A stretch of DNA of 64,000 nt, taken from Hirundichthys speculiger. Lineage: Eukaryota > Chordata > Actinopteri > Beloniformes > Exocoetidae. Numbering within the stretch: the first letter of the stretch is position 1; every line of letters begins with the position of its first letter. The notes below the pieces were generated by a model. That model searched no databases and was not told where the DNA came from. It saw only the letters and a program-made list of their open reading frames with translations. The stretch is taken from NCBI GenBank assembly GCA_018398805.1, contig JAGFBZ010002542.1:186001-250000 (forward strand), written 5' to 3'. The position numbers were made by a program, and so were the translations under genes. This document shows, piece by piece, positions 27,801 to 34,708 of this stretch.

Positions 27801-29328
27801 GGAAACTAATGGATGCTGTATCCTGTGGAGTAAAGAGGAGAGGGACCATCCAGCTTGCTATCAGTAGGATCATTTTAAAGCCTGCATCGCTGTTGATATG
27901 GGGTTGCATTAGTGCCTACAACGTGGGCAGCTTACACATCTGAAAAGGCACCATCGGTGCTGAAGAGCACAAACAGGTTTTAAAGCAACATGTGCTCCTA
28001 TCCAGACATCTCTTTCAGGGAAGGTCTTGCATATTTCAGCAAGATAATGCCAAATGATATACTGCCTCCATCACAACAGCATGGCTTCATGGGAGTAGAG
28101 TCCAGAGTCTGAACTGGCCTGCCTGCAGTCCAGACCAGTGGTTCTCAAACTTTTAATACTGCGTACCACCTGAGAAACTGTTCAGCTCTCTGAGTACCAC
28201 CATGATGACCAACTTTCAAATATAGCCATATATGCCTTCTCAATTAGCTTTAAACACACAGGAGAGATGTTTATTCCTTATTGTGGTTATTTATTGTTGC
28301 CTGAATTGTTACTTTACTGAATCAGACATTTACAATTCTGTCCGACAAATTTCACATACTCATACTCTCATACAGAGCAAAATAAACACACTCAAAAGTT
28401 GTTACATCTGCACTGCAACTGAATATGCAACAAATATTTTTTATAAGAAAATTTTAATTATCTCAAGCTACAAATTTCGTTTGAAACGTATTTATAATGC
28501 ACTGTATGTTTCTGATTTTTTTTTAAGTGAAAATGTGGAAAGTCATAAGGTTCCCCTGCGTACCACCAGAGAGCGCTCGCGTACCACAATTTCCAACTGT
28601 TCCAGACCATGAAATGATAAAATGTTTCAGTTTCAACATCCAAAATGTTCTTTAAGTTCTATTGGGAATAAAATATGGGTTTATGAGATTTGCTAGTCAT
28701 TGCATTCTGTTTTTATTTACATTTTTGCAACATCCCAACTTTTCTGGATTTGGGGTCATTTTTGCAAGACATGGCTCATGTCAGCAGATGCTTTTCTTAA
28801 CACCAAACCTAAAAATGAAAGTACTCAAAAGTAGCTCAAAAACAACAACCAGTTTTGGAAACTAACAGTCAGGAATGGTCACAGACATGCTAAGACCCAT
28901 GCTTTCAGCTGCTACCCAAATGGCACATATCCGAGCTACTGTAGGAGGTACCTGTTAACCTATGCAAACCCATGTGGCTTGTTCGCACTGAGTCTGGTTG
29001 GGTAAAGATCCAGCTAACAGATAACCACCACTAAATCCCTCTTCGTCCTTTTTCAAGTTATGAATCTGTTATCAGGTTAATGATGTTATGTTTGTCTATT
29101 ATAAGAAAGACTTATGGAACCAGTACATCTTAGCTGTCGTAGAATGTCAGTGTTTAAAAAAAAAAAAACCAAAGTGAATGCTGCTGTTAGCAAGGAGCCA
29201 CGTTGAGAAAATAATAATTAAAAATTGATACATACCAGGATGAAATAGGGCAGACTCAGCCACCACATGAAACTAATGCCCAGCAGCACAAACAGCGACC
29301 TTCTCAAGCTTTTATTTGGTTTCCTCAT
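2310..29328 (-). CDS. mgat5: mgat5-like gene, 17 coding exons (whole coding span)
   Basis: The family transfers GlcNAc from UDP-GlcNAc in beta-1,6 linkage to the alpha-1,6-mannose arm of N-glycans in the medial/trans Golgi. The 17 exons listed below join in frame to 747 residues plus stop; human MGAT5, from memory, has 741. Layout: short cytosolic tail, signal-anchor about residues 10-30, stem with a Lys/Glu/Gln-rich coiled coil 62-146, cysteine-rich start of the luminal part 155-210, catalytic domain from about 225, Cys-rich tail ending CPCRD...CKTCI. Diagnostic matches include SGGPLGELVQWSDL, VLDSFGTEPDFN, PHTPDN, YVKNHGI and FPYEGPAPLEA. No exon has an internal stop, so it is probably functional. 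It is closer to MGAT5 than MGAT5B, but many substitutions suggest a separate fish paralogue, so the symbol is provisional. Transposons fill its introns. Confidence 0.9.
3920..4055 (+). mobile_element. retroelement 3' end with (CCTTG)n tail
   Basis: Contains AAAGCACTTTGAATTG and TGTGCTATACAAATAAACTT followed by repeated CTTGC units, a common 3' terminus of fish non-LTR retroelements. No coding sequence recognised. Confidence 0.5.
4280..4605 (+). mobile_element. non-LTR retrotransposon 3' remnant (Rex/CR1-like)
   Basis: A short translated trace (NTVEDFKYL) resembles the RT C-terminal region, and the 3' part (GAGCAGCTGTAACATCAACA, then AATTTCCCCTCG) matches a 3' end frequent in fish LINEs. Heavily decayed. 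Confidence 0.5.
4735..4862 (+). repeat. common fish interspersed repeat (CATCCAT-type), copy 1
   Basis: Starts with a CATCCATCTATCC-like simple repeat and ends ACCCTGGACAGG...CCAGTCCATCGCAGG. Shorter relatives lie at 20685-20735 and 25625-25705. Function none; origin not clear. Confidence 0.6.
5461..5618 (-). CDS. mgat5: mgat5-like exon 16 (residues 629-681)
   Basis: The acceptor (CCTTTAG) follows a run of about 18 T. Donor AA|GTAAGT, phase 0 to 2. It encodes DFCSSSGNWPPLSVLQ, AEPGTSCKLACQ and GLICEPAFFPYLN, matching the Cys-rich C-terminal region; an NLS sequon lies near the end. Confidence 0.94.
5710..5784 (-). CDS. mgat5: mgat5-like exon 15 (residues 604-628)
   Basis: Acceptor ATTTTCAG and donor CAG|GTTGGA, phase 0 to 0. 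It encodes IEPYLPYEFSCEGMLQRVN, matching the MGAT5 segment IEPYMPYEFTCEGMLQRIN. Confidence 0.95.
5892..6005 (-). CDS. mgat5: mgat5-like exon 14 (residues 566-603)
   Basis: Acceptor TTGTGTAG and donor AGT|GTAAAT, phase 0 to 0. It encodes TSQHPYAE then MIGEPYVWTVDIKNQ. Relative to MGAT5 (VFIGRPHVWTVD) it is one residue shorter and carries E for R. The donor (AGT|GTAAAT) is weaker than average but is the only one that keeps the frame. Confidence 0.92.
6214..6360 (-). CDS. mgat5: mgat5-like exon 13 (residues 517-565)
   Basis: Acceptor TGTTGTAG and donor GAG|GTCAGT, phase 0 to 0. It encodes VFVGLSFPYEGPAPLEALAN, then GCAFLNARLDPPQNS and NTEFFKDKPNIRE. This is the nucleotide-sugar binding part of the second Rossmann-like lobe; the two glutamates of YEGPAPLEA are retained. 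Confidence 0.95.
6361..7907. other. mgat5-like intron 12
   Basis: AT-rich with the GGA microsatellite; otherwise nothing recognised. Confidence 0.6.
7215..7254 (+). repeat. (GGA)n microsatellite
   Basis: About twelve GGA units in an mgat5-like intron. The proline-rich reading frame on the other strand is a product of this repeat, not a gene. Confidence 0.9.
7908..8051 (-). CDS. mgat5: mgat5-like exon 12 (residues 469-516)
   Basis: Acceptor ACACTTCAG and donor AAG|GTATGT, phase 0 to 0. It encodes YLDVIHKYLEIHGT and YVKNHGIIKG, matching MGAT5. Confidence 0.95.
8221..8354 (-). CDS. mgat5: mgat5-like exon 11 (residues 424-468)
   Basis: Acceptor GGCACAG and donor AAG|GTAATA, phase 1 to 0. It encodes PHTPDNTFLGFVVQYQLN and KRQNQALVYGK, almost identical to the MGAT5 core. 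Confidence 0.95.
8586..8719 (-). CDS. mgat5: mgat5-like exon 10 (residues 379-423)
   Basis: Acceptor GTGTTTCAG and donor C|GTATGT, phase 2 to 1. It encodes CMVRVLDSFGTEPDFNHA and ends QFYTMF. The family NLNPQQFYTMF has become HLIPMQFYTMF. The intron before this exon (8720-15088) houses the L2/CR1-like LINE. Confidence 0.95.
9600..12180 (+). mobile_element. L2/CR1-like LINE, 5'-truncated, with broken RT
   Basis: Lies antisense in the mgat5-like intron between exons 9 and 10. Three frame blocks: 9627-10574 (linker and start of RT), 10552-10746 (KNYRPISILPAISKVLEKVV) and 10780-11913 (FLDLRRAFDSVDH, GVPQGSILGPLLFSLYIND, LMYADDTVIF, then thumb and C-terminus to residue 377). The catalytic aspartates are present. 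No endonuclease domain precedes it, so the copy is 5'-truncated. Frames are broken near 10555 and by a local duplication/palindrome at 10731-10786. It ends in an (AAAT)n tail at 12155-12175. The clade call is by motif resemblance only. Confidence 0.85.
12181..13639. other. mgat5-like intron 9, part after the LINE
   Basis: Only a TA/T repeat recognised; the frame at 13393-13626 resembles nothing known to me. Confidence 0.5.
12521..12557 (+). repeat. (TA)n then poly-T
   Basis: About ten TA units followed by a T run; simple sequence only. Confidence 0.9.
13640..14130 (+). mobile_element. possible LTR (Gypsy-like) fragment
   Basis: A pyrimidine-rich stretch with TGTGTATTTAAGTCTTG (TATA-like), a downstream CCAGATTGTACTG and a late ATGAAATACATTTTTT, reminiscent of fish Ty3/Gypsy LTRs. 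No gag/pol coding sequence lies beside it. The open frames on both strands here look accidental. Confidence 0.35.
15089..15205 (-). CDS. mgat5: mgat5-like exon 9 (residues 340-379)
   Basis: Acceptor TTTTTTTAG and donor AA|GTACGT, phase 2 to 2. It encodes GNTGGCP and NLIYTDIIGLKQ, matching GNRSGCP and ELIYIDIVGLAQ of MGAT5. Confidence 0.92.
15369..15538 (-). CDS. mgat5: mgat5-like exon 8 (residues 284-340)
   Basis: Acceptor TTCATCCAG and donor A|GTGAGT, phase 0 to 2. It contains the hallmark SGGPLGELVQWSDL followed by LYVLGHHLHL. This is the start of the GT-B-like catalytic core; the glutamate in GELVQW is, as I recall, the catalytic base of human MGAT5. Confidence 0.95.
15914..15950 (+). repeat. 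(GTT)n microsatellite
   Basis: About twelve GTT/TGT units; simple repeat in an intron. Confidence 0.9.
16375..16810 (-). repeat. interspersed fish repeat, copy 2 (longer, inverted)
   Basis: Reverse complement of the 598-825 repeat, extended on the far side (CACTCGGAGAGCGCAGACGT start; end CCTCCTTGGTGGAGGTAA). Contains AAATCCATCCATAACTTTTT and TCTTGAACACAGACAG. Confidence 0.65.
16840..17520 (+). mobile_element. Tc1-like transposon remnant
   Basis: Decayed transposase traces in several frames, for example QVMIWGCFA and MQQDNVPKHNSKSA, corresponding to the Tc1 MVWGCF and QQDNDPKH motifs. Multiple stops and frameshifts; no terminal repeats identified. Confidence 0.65.
17555..17600 (+). repeat. 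(TA)n-rich palindromic simple sequence
   Basis: Alternating TATATC/GATATA units able to fold on themselves. Confidence 0.8.
18548..19285 (+). mobile_element. fold-back DNA element with Myb/SANT-like remnant (Harbinger-like?)
   Basis: Imperfect inverted ends of roughly 45 bp: GGGTGCATTTACATGG at the left and, read inward from the right, GGCTGCGGTTACATGATG, both followed by repeats of TTAATTC(G/A)GAATTA. Inside, a frame at 18803-19024 ends ARLNEGGFADRDATQVKNK, resembling the C-terminal helix of trihelix/Myb-SANT domains carried by Harbinger-type elements. No transposase remains, and no clear target duplication was found. Confidence 0.55.
19400..19850 (+). repeat. old DNA-element copy sharing its 3' end with 28600-28760
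   Basis: The 3' part has CTATTGTGAATAAAATAAAG and GGGTTATGAGATTTGC, matching CTATTGGGAATAAAATATGG and GGTTTATGAGATTTGC near 28655-28690. No coding sequence recognised. Confidence 0.45.
19851..21228. other. mgat5-like intron 7, distal part
   Basis: Short CATCCAT repeat at 20685; frames at 20124 and 20462 are unrecognised and look like decayed repeats. Confidence 0.5.
20685..20735 (+). repeat. CATCCAT-type fish repeat, short copy 2
   Basis: CATCCATCCATCAATTATCT followed by CCGCTTAATCC...GGGTCATAGGG, a truncated copy of the 4735-4862 repeat. Confidence 0.5.
21229..21405 (-). CDS. mgat5: mgat5-like exon 7 (residues 225-283)
   Basis: Acceptor TTTTCTCAG and donor CAG|GTAAAG; 177 bp, phase 0 to 0. 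It encodes a helical 59-residue block (EFLWIQQRIQSMEDIWLEAG, ending KLTKRKAKQ) that aligns with the MGAT5 helix block ending in a basic KRKRKK-type cluster. The basic cluster is weaker here. Confidence 0.87.
21724..21789 (-). CDS. mgat5: mgat5-like exon 6 (residues 203-224)
   Basis: Acceptor CATGTCCAG and donor GAG|GTAAAG, phase 0 to 0. It begins VESWCPML, matching VENWCPHL of MGAT5; the rest is variable. A poly-T/poly-G block (in gene orientation) lies about 40 bp upstream of the acceptor. Confidence 0.82.
21829..21861 (+). repeat. poly-C/poly-A tract beside mgat5-like exon 6
   Basis: About 18 C followed by about 13 A. In gene orientation it is T13-G18 ending roughly 40 bp before the exon 6 acceptor. 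Confidence 0.9.
21965..22120 (+). repeat. inverted/direct triplicate of a ~48 bp unit
   Basis: A unit running from about TCTCAAAAATGTGAAAAGGC to GACTAGAAAAACTCAAAAAA occurs forward, then reversed, then forward again, giving a strong intronic hairpin between mgat5-like exons 5 and 6. Confidence 0.75.
22378..22467 (-). CDS. mgat5: mgat5-like exon 5 (residues 173-202)
   Basis: Acceptor GACATTAG and donor GAG|GTATCC, phase 0 to 0. It encodes WMKEMWKTDPCYSSYGVNG followed by SLCSFLIYLSE, nearly collinear with MGAT5 (WMK.MW..DPCY..YGV.GS.CSF.IYLSE). Conserved cysteines and a possible NGS sequon are present. Confidence 0.93.
22648..22724 (-). CDS. mgat5: mgat5-like exon 4 (residues 147-172)
   Basis: Acceptor TTTTTTAG and donor AAG|GTAACA, phase 1 to 0. 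It encodes HCPMPPLDGFPDCKQKLK, matching the family motif C-x-x-PPMDGYPHC that starts the conserved luminal region; two conserved cysteines are present. Confidence 0.88.
23090..23140 (+). mobile_element. Tc1/mariner-type terminal fragment
   Basis: ACAGTCATGGAAAAAATTAT followed by TAGACCACCCTTG is a terminal inverted repeat of a widespread fish Tc1/mariner family. No transposase follows; it appears to be an isolated end. Confidence 0.55.
24142..24396 (-). CDS. mgat5: mgat5-like exon 3: coiled-coil stem (residues 62-146)
   Basis: Acceptor after a CT-rich tract (CTCTCTCTCAG) and donor TCTG|GTAAAG; 255 bp, phase 1 to 1. It encodes 85 residues rich in Lys, Glu, Gln and Leu with heptad-like spacing (for example the DYRQKLQELQVKVEAAK stretch), predicted to be a long coiled coil, then a Pro/Gln/Glu-rich end. 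This would hold the catalytic domain away from the membrane and may mediate self-association. Confidence 0.75.
24397..25624. other. mgat5-like intron 2, proximal part
   Basis: No gene seen. The segment 25356-25450 loosely resembles 33365-33450. Confidence 0.5.
25625..25705 (+). repeat. (CATC)n plus CATCCAT-type fish repeat, copy 3
   Basis: About eight CATC units, then CTTGTTCAGGGTCATGGGG and TGCTGGAACCTATCCC. Confidence 0.65.
25818..26200 (+). repeat. interspersed repeat (GAAAAACTCC / CTTGAGCAGGACC type), copy 1
   Basis: Starts AATTCAATTTTATTTGTATA and includes CCCTTTAAGCCAAACAGTGG, CTTGAGCAGGACCTGGCTCA and GACCTTCCTGCCGAAGGCCA. A second copy lies at 53600-53950 and a short 5' scrap at about 9280-9360. 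Probably a retroelement-derived repeat. Confidence 0.65.
26669..26759 (-). CDS. mgat5: mgat5-like exon 2: luminal stem (residues 32-61)
   Basis: Acceptor TTATTTCAG before 26759 and donor G|GTGAGA at 26668. It enters in phase 0 and leaves in phase 1. It encodes a stem segment with one N-glycosylation sequon (NGT). The family is poorly conserved here, so the assignment rests on splice phase, position and strand. Confidence 0.65.
27240..28760 (+). mobile_element. old DNA repeat, interrupted by a hAT MITE
   Basis: A long degenerate element whose two halves (27240-28135 and 28600-28760) are split by the hAT MITE at 28136-28599. The inner left part reads CTGGCCTGCCTGCAGTCCAG, seen in fish Tc1/ISL2EU-like repeats. 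No intact frame. Confidence 0.5.
28136..28599 (+). mobile_element. hAT-type MITE, 464 bp
   Basis: The left end CAGTGGTTCTCAAACTTTT is a typical hAT terminus; the right end TTTCCAACTG is a decayed complement. It is flanked by 8 bp target copies GTCCAGAC (28128-28135) and TTCCAGAC (28600-28607), one mismatch. No transposase. It interrupts an older repeat in mgat5-like intron 1. Confidence 0.7.
29236..29328 (-). CDS. mgat5: mgat5-like exon 1: start codon and signal anchor (residues 1-31)
   Basis: ATG at 29328 opens a basic tail (MRKPNKSLRR) followed by a hydrophobic run containing LFVLLGISFMWWLSL, the expected type II Golgi anchor. The donor is CTG|GTATG at 29235, phase 0. The start was chosen because it is the only ATG giving a short cytosolic tail before the anchor. 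The sequence itself is not similar to human MGAT5 here, which is usual for this region. Confidence 0.8.
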
Positions 29329-30399
29329 GACTCACTGGAACGTGGATCTTAAAAGCAATGTTTATATAACACACAACAAGGAAGCAGTTAACATTGAGAC
29401 ATACTTGTGAGCGAAATAAATTTGTCATTTCATAATATGTGACTCTGACTGTGACCTTGTCGTCCCTTCCACTGGATTGTTGGTTTGGCTGCCAACCCTC
29501 AAATCCACCTTTTTTACTACTGGGAAATTAACTCCAAAACTCCCTTCCTGTCTCCTGTGTGGTTGCATTAGGGTTCAGATAACAACTCAATCTTAACACT
29601 AAGCAACAAATTTAGCTACTTTTAAAATTTGTTTGGAAAATTTTATTAACTTTTGAAAAGAGACTCAAACAGTAAAACATAACTCTTTTCCTTCTAAATG
29701 ACACAAAATGATTTTCTCTATTACATAGTCAGAAAAACAGTCTGCCTAGTGTACCGAGTTATGTCAGCAACAGCGAATAGTGAGCAGCTCAACAGAAAGA
29801 CAGGCAGTCGCAGCAATCATTGTTGACTGACTGCAGCAGCAGTTGAATGTTTCATGAGACAAATGTTGGGCTTGTTTTCTTTTGGTCAAATCATTTAAAA
29901 ACATTCAGGTCAGAGCATTTGGTTGGACAGTCACAAAGTCACACACAGAAAATTTAAGAATCTGAAAAAGGCTAAGCCTGTAATAACATCTTCATACTAT
30001 TCATGCTGGTTTTAAATCCAGTGTCACCTGAATTGCTGAAGATGCTGGACATTTTACCTTTGTCCCATGGACACAGAGATTGCTCACAATTCTCAGAATC
30101 TTTTGATTCGTGTTGTGTAGCTGACAAGATATCTAAATCTAAATATCTAAATTCTTCACAATTTTATGCTGAAGAACAAAGTCTAAAATTATTCCACAAT
30201 CTGGATATGTAAATTAATAAACCTTGGCCCAGCTTTACTCGCTACCTCTCTAAGATGCTTTTATAGCAAGTCCTGTCACTGATCTGTTGCCACTAAGTAT
30301 CACGTACTTTGTTGCAAGATATTCCTTCAGATGTTCCTTTTGATACCACTTACTTTTCCAGCCTTTTTCTGCCCATGTTCAAACTTTTTTTTAACCATA

Positions 30400-30760
30400 T
30401 TATGTAATCAAAATCTAAATGGGAGTTCTGGCCAGAAGTGGTCATAATGAGAGAATCACACCCAAAAAGCCTCGAATTGGCCTCAGATGTATTCTGCAGC
30501 ACAGCAGTGACCCCAATCACATAGCTAAAGTCATCAGGAATTGTTATCAGCACAAAAAAGAACAAGGAGTCCTGGAAGTGATGTTTTGGTCTCCACAGAC
30601 CCCTGATCTTAATGTCATCTATTCTGTCTGGGATTACATGAGGAAACAGAGGCTGCCTGCGTCCATTGATGATCTGTCATTACTTCTTTAAGATAATTTG
30701 AACAGCCCACCTCCCGTGTTCCTTCACAAATTCAGTGCAACTACAAGCAATGATGCTGTT
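30400..30760 (+). mobile_element. Tc1-like transposase C-terminal remnant
   Basis: The frame 30419-30691 holds QHSSDPNHIAKVIRN (second catalytic Asp region) and WSPQTPDLNVIYSVWDYMRK, where the catalytic Glu of the family NPIELLWD motif is replaced by Tyr. Inactive. Confidence 0.7.
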
Positions 30761-30956
30761 TAAATTGCAAAAGGTTGTGGCTATTGATTTAATTGAGATT
30801 TTTCTTCAGTTTGCTCATGTTGTAAAACTGGTTAACAATTCAGTTTTATATTTTCAAACCCTTTTTCTTTTTTTTTTTTTACATATTCACATTCCTTTTA
30901 AGTCTTTCATTAGTCAAACTCCCATGGTGGTAAGAAAAAATAAATGAAAAACTTAC

Positions 30957-31150
30957 CTTCACACTTTATGCCAATACTTCCAGTGTAACTGATATTGTAA
31001 GTGCAAATAGTTCATTTACACAATCCAGTTTCCTTATAAATATTTGTTAGTGGACTATTCCAGCAGAGATGTGAAGACTCAGAGAGGGTTGTGAAGAAAT
31101 ACAGACACAGTCATGTAACTGTCTACTTATCAGCCTGTTCATTTGCATAA
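30957..31150 (-). promoter_or_regulatory. candidate 5' UTR exon and promoter of mgat5-like
   Basis: Reading the minus strand, a near-perfect splice donor (GAAG|GTAAGT) falls at 30957/30956. Upstream of it are a TATA-like ATTTATAAGG about 31034-31043, a GATA motif (TGATAAG) near 31125 and an octamer ATGCAAAT at 31141-31148. The matching acceptor could be at 29348 (TTTTAAG), just ahead of the ATG at 29328. Function is inferred from motif spacing only. Confidence 0.35.
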
Positions 31151-34100
31151 CTGAAACATTTATTATCATGGTAAACTTTTTTTTTTTTCAGTCTGCTGCA
31201 GTGTGCATTTCCTTTCCAGATCTTTACTTTTACTTTTTTTTAATGATAGCATTTAAAATTAAATTACATAACTTTGCTTAAGAACTGCAAAAAAAAAAAA
31301 AAAAAAGAACTTGAAAGCTAATGTGTTAGTTTATCCTGTTTAATTAGTGCTTAATTTATGGAAACAATGACAAAAGTAAAAAAAAAAAATTGAATGTTTT
31401 GTTTTAATTTTTTTTTTACCCTGAATCAAGCATACCTACTGTGTTGATCCCACTACATGTCACAAAATATCTTTAAGAGTTCCTGTAATTATGCTGTAAG
31501 GTTAATATCATCACTACACCCAATTATTTTCCACAAAAGGATGCCTGTGCTGATTAAGCTTGATCAGAAAAATTAGTTACAAAACCTAGCTTCCTGAAAA
31601 GATATTGATATGTCCTACTTCCACTTCCAGCCTCAGAATTCAAGTCACTTTACACAGAAAGAAAACAAGCTCAATGTAGTCCAATTAAGTACAGACTACT
31701 AATATTAAAATTCAGTCCAGTTCATTTAATTCAGTTATAATCCAGGTAACTGCAATGAGTGTCCACATTCGAAATTCATATACTGCCAGTTCATAACAAA
31801 AAGAAAGAAAAAGTAGAAAAAAAACAGCAAAGCCAAAGAACCCAGTAGACTGCATCAAATCTTGATCATGCAGATGACAATGTAGAGGAAAGAACTTAAG
31901 ATCAAGATCAAGGTAACTTAATGATTCCCAAGGCGAGAATTGTTTCATAGCTAGAAGAGAACGTAAAAAAACATACGTATGACATGGCAGTTTAAGACAC
32001 AAAACACATAAACCATAAAAACTGTAAAACAGAATCATTAGGCCAAAATAAAATAAAAGCAGTTGTGTGCAGGTATTTGAGAAAGCTGTAACTACAGATA
32101 AATATTAGTTCTGTGTTCTGCATCTCTTTGAAATAAATATAAACGGAAGCAAAAAGATAACTCTGAAACCTCTAAAAGCGCCTCAGGTCAGTCAGAATTC
32201 ACAGCGCCTTCTGTATGGAACTGATCCTGTACAGGACAGGGAGGCATTCAATAGACGAACCTGCTGTTATCCAACTTTCATCAAACACGTGCTGTACATG
32301 AAAATTATTCTTCGAGGTCGGTGACCCATAAAAGCAAAGACAAGAAATAGTAACTACAGATTCAATAAAAAATATCCTCATAAAAGTACCTAATGATAAA
32401 GAAGTACCAGTGATAAAGAAAAAAAAAACCATCCAGCAGAACCAGACTCAGGGAGGGTGGCCAGCTTTCTTGACCGGTTGGATATAGCGTCTAATGACAA
32501 ATAGTATTTAAGATTATTGGCAGATCTCTGTCTGAACATGGTCATGCACAGAAGAAATGTGGTAGAAATATTTTATAGTTAAATTACAGTGGGATACCAA
32601 CTGTTTTTCATTAAAGATTATTTGCATTGCTACACTCCAGTCTTTACACTACCAGAATATAGTAGTGTCATTTATGCATCATTGTCCACTACTATGTTTG
32701 AAAAACTGAATAAACTGTAGAATGTACCAATGCTGTTAAAATCAACCCCGATTCGTGCTACGAAGGTTCTGGATAACTGTTCCAGTCCACAGCCTCTCTA
32801 TGTTTTAGATGTTTCCCTGTTCCAACACACTTAAAGAACCAGAATTGGGAAACTATGTTCTAGATGGAAAAATGTCATTAGGATTCAAATGGAAACTGGT
32901 TATGATGAACTGTTGAGCAGATCTCAGACGACATGCTGGCTTATATCCAACAATGGCAGCGATTTAGGAGTGCCGGAAGAGGCGTGGCTAAGGTTGAGCT
33001 GTGGCTAAACAGGCAGATATGGGCTTGCACAGATATGAAACCATGGGAGAGGGTAACTCCACACACATACATATATTTACAAGGATTTATGAAGACAAAG
33101 AAAAGATTAACAGATCTACAAGCAGCCTTCCTGTTTGAGGAAACTAACATCATCATTTGCATGTCTGTAGTAAAAAAAATGAGTATCAGATAACAGGAGC
33201 TTCTTTTTTAATACCAGACAAAGGGTAGATTCATCTGTGCTATTAGCTTTACAGAGGATATAGAGAATATAACTCAAGAAACACTTTAATTTCTTCCAAT
33301 TATGTTTCAATCTCTTTAAAGCTTGAAATTATTCAGCTTAACAAGACATACTGCTTATAGCATTGCAAGTTCATTCTAATCTCATTTTTCAAGGTATGGA
33401 GGTTAAGTTCCTGTAAGCATTAGCACACACAGGTTTATGATGAAATGTACACAGACCAGCTTTACACAAGGATACCATAAAGTTACATATTTTAATAAAC
33501 AAATTAGGGGGTTATGGCAATGACTTGGGAAAAAAAGAAAAAGAAGTGTGGCAAAGAAATGTGTTGTAAAAACACAGTGAGAGGTCCCTGGACTAGAAAG
33601 TCGCTATACAAGCACATTGTTGTTGCTGAAATGATGAAACTGAGACAAGGAGTAGCTTTTTAGAACATCTTAAACAGTTCATCTATGATTAAAATAAAAA
33701 GTAAAGTAAATAAGTCATTTTCAGTTGCATAAGGTTAGAACCTTCAAACTCTACATAACATTAAGAATAAAAGTAAAACATCCAAGTGGTCTGTGTGAGT
33801 TTTGTCAGATTATAGAGACAGTAACATATGAAAAAACTGATAAAGGTTCAAGTTCAGCAAATAAGTATTAACACACTTCTTAGTTTGTGGGTTGATCTTA
33901 AGAATTTTCTTTGTTTGAATCTGTGATGATGGTGTTTATAAGCTTGTTTAACCTCTTGAGACCCAGCCAATTCATTTATGCCTTCTGTAGTGGACATTTT
34001 GTTTACCTGTATCTGTATTTTGAATTTTGGACTTACCCAATCAACTCCTACAGTATTCTGACATCCTGGACTTTCCAGTGATGTGCCATGTGATGGATTT

Positions 34101-34706
34101 GCATGCTGGGAACTTTACTTTTTTTTCTCTATCAAGATGCCCATCATTGCAACAACCACATTTTATGGAAGGAGCAGAGTTAAGTCAAATATTCTTGATG
34201 TAATGCTATTTTTTACCATGATAATGATATATATATTCTTGTTCATTAACATGTCAATAACAATATTTTTACTCCTAAACAGTTTCATTAATTATTTTTT
34301 GAAATAAACTAGAAAGGGAGCAGTAAAATCAGAGTGTTTTGTGGGCCAGAACTAATGTGTATGTTTTATTTATTTTCAGGCTAATGGATTCAATTTTATT
34401 TTCATGCTAGATTATTGTAGTATTTGTAACTGCTGTTAAATATATGCAAGTTGCCCAAAAATATGCATATGAGGTTATTCAATAGGGAGTGATATCACAT
34501 CCATTACACTGAAATTATTCTCATCCATCGCTCAACTCCCACTTATCTGGTTTCGGGTCATGGAAGCACCAACTTAAGCAAAGAGTGCAATAGCAAGACC
34601 TATATGAAATGCATCAAATGCAAGATGTTCCTCTGCATAACTAAAAAGAAAGTATGCCTCCAGAATTATCACAGCTAAAATGAAAAATGCAGAACTGTCA
34701 ATGTTC
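31151..34706. other. intergenic region between the two genes, first part
   Basis: AT-rich, A/T homopolymers, a possible LINE tail at 31890; no convincing gene. Frames at 31712, 32933 and 34083 are unsupported. Confidence 0.5.
31890..31960 (-). mobile_element. possible LINE 3' tail with (GATCAA)n
   Basis: AAGATCAAGATCAAGGTAAC followed by TTAATGATTCCCAAGGCG resembles the ends at 55805-55850 and 61895-61935 (short repeat then ACTTTATTGTCCC). Short and uncertain. Confidence 0.35.
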
Positions 34707-34708
34707 TA

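Noticed and set aside
28232..28612. 126-codon plus-strand frame
   Set aside because: Lies within the hAT MITE; no transposase or other domain.
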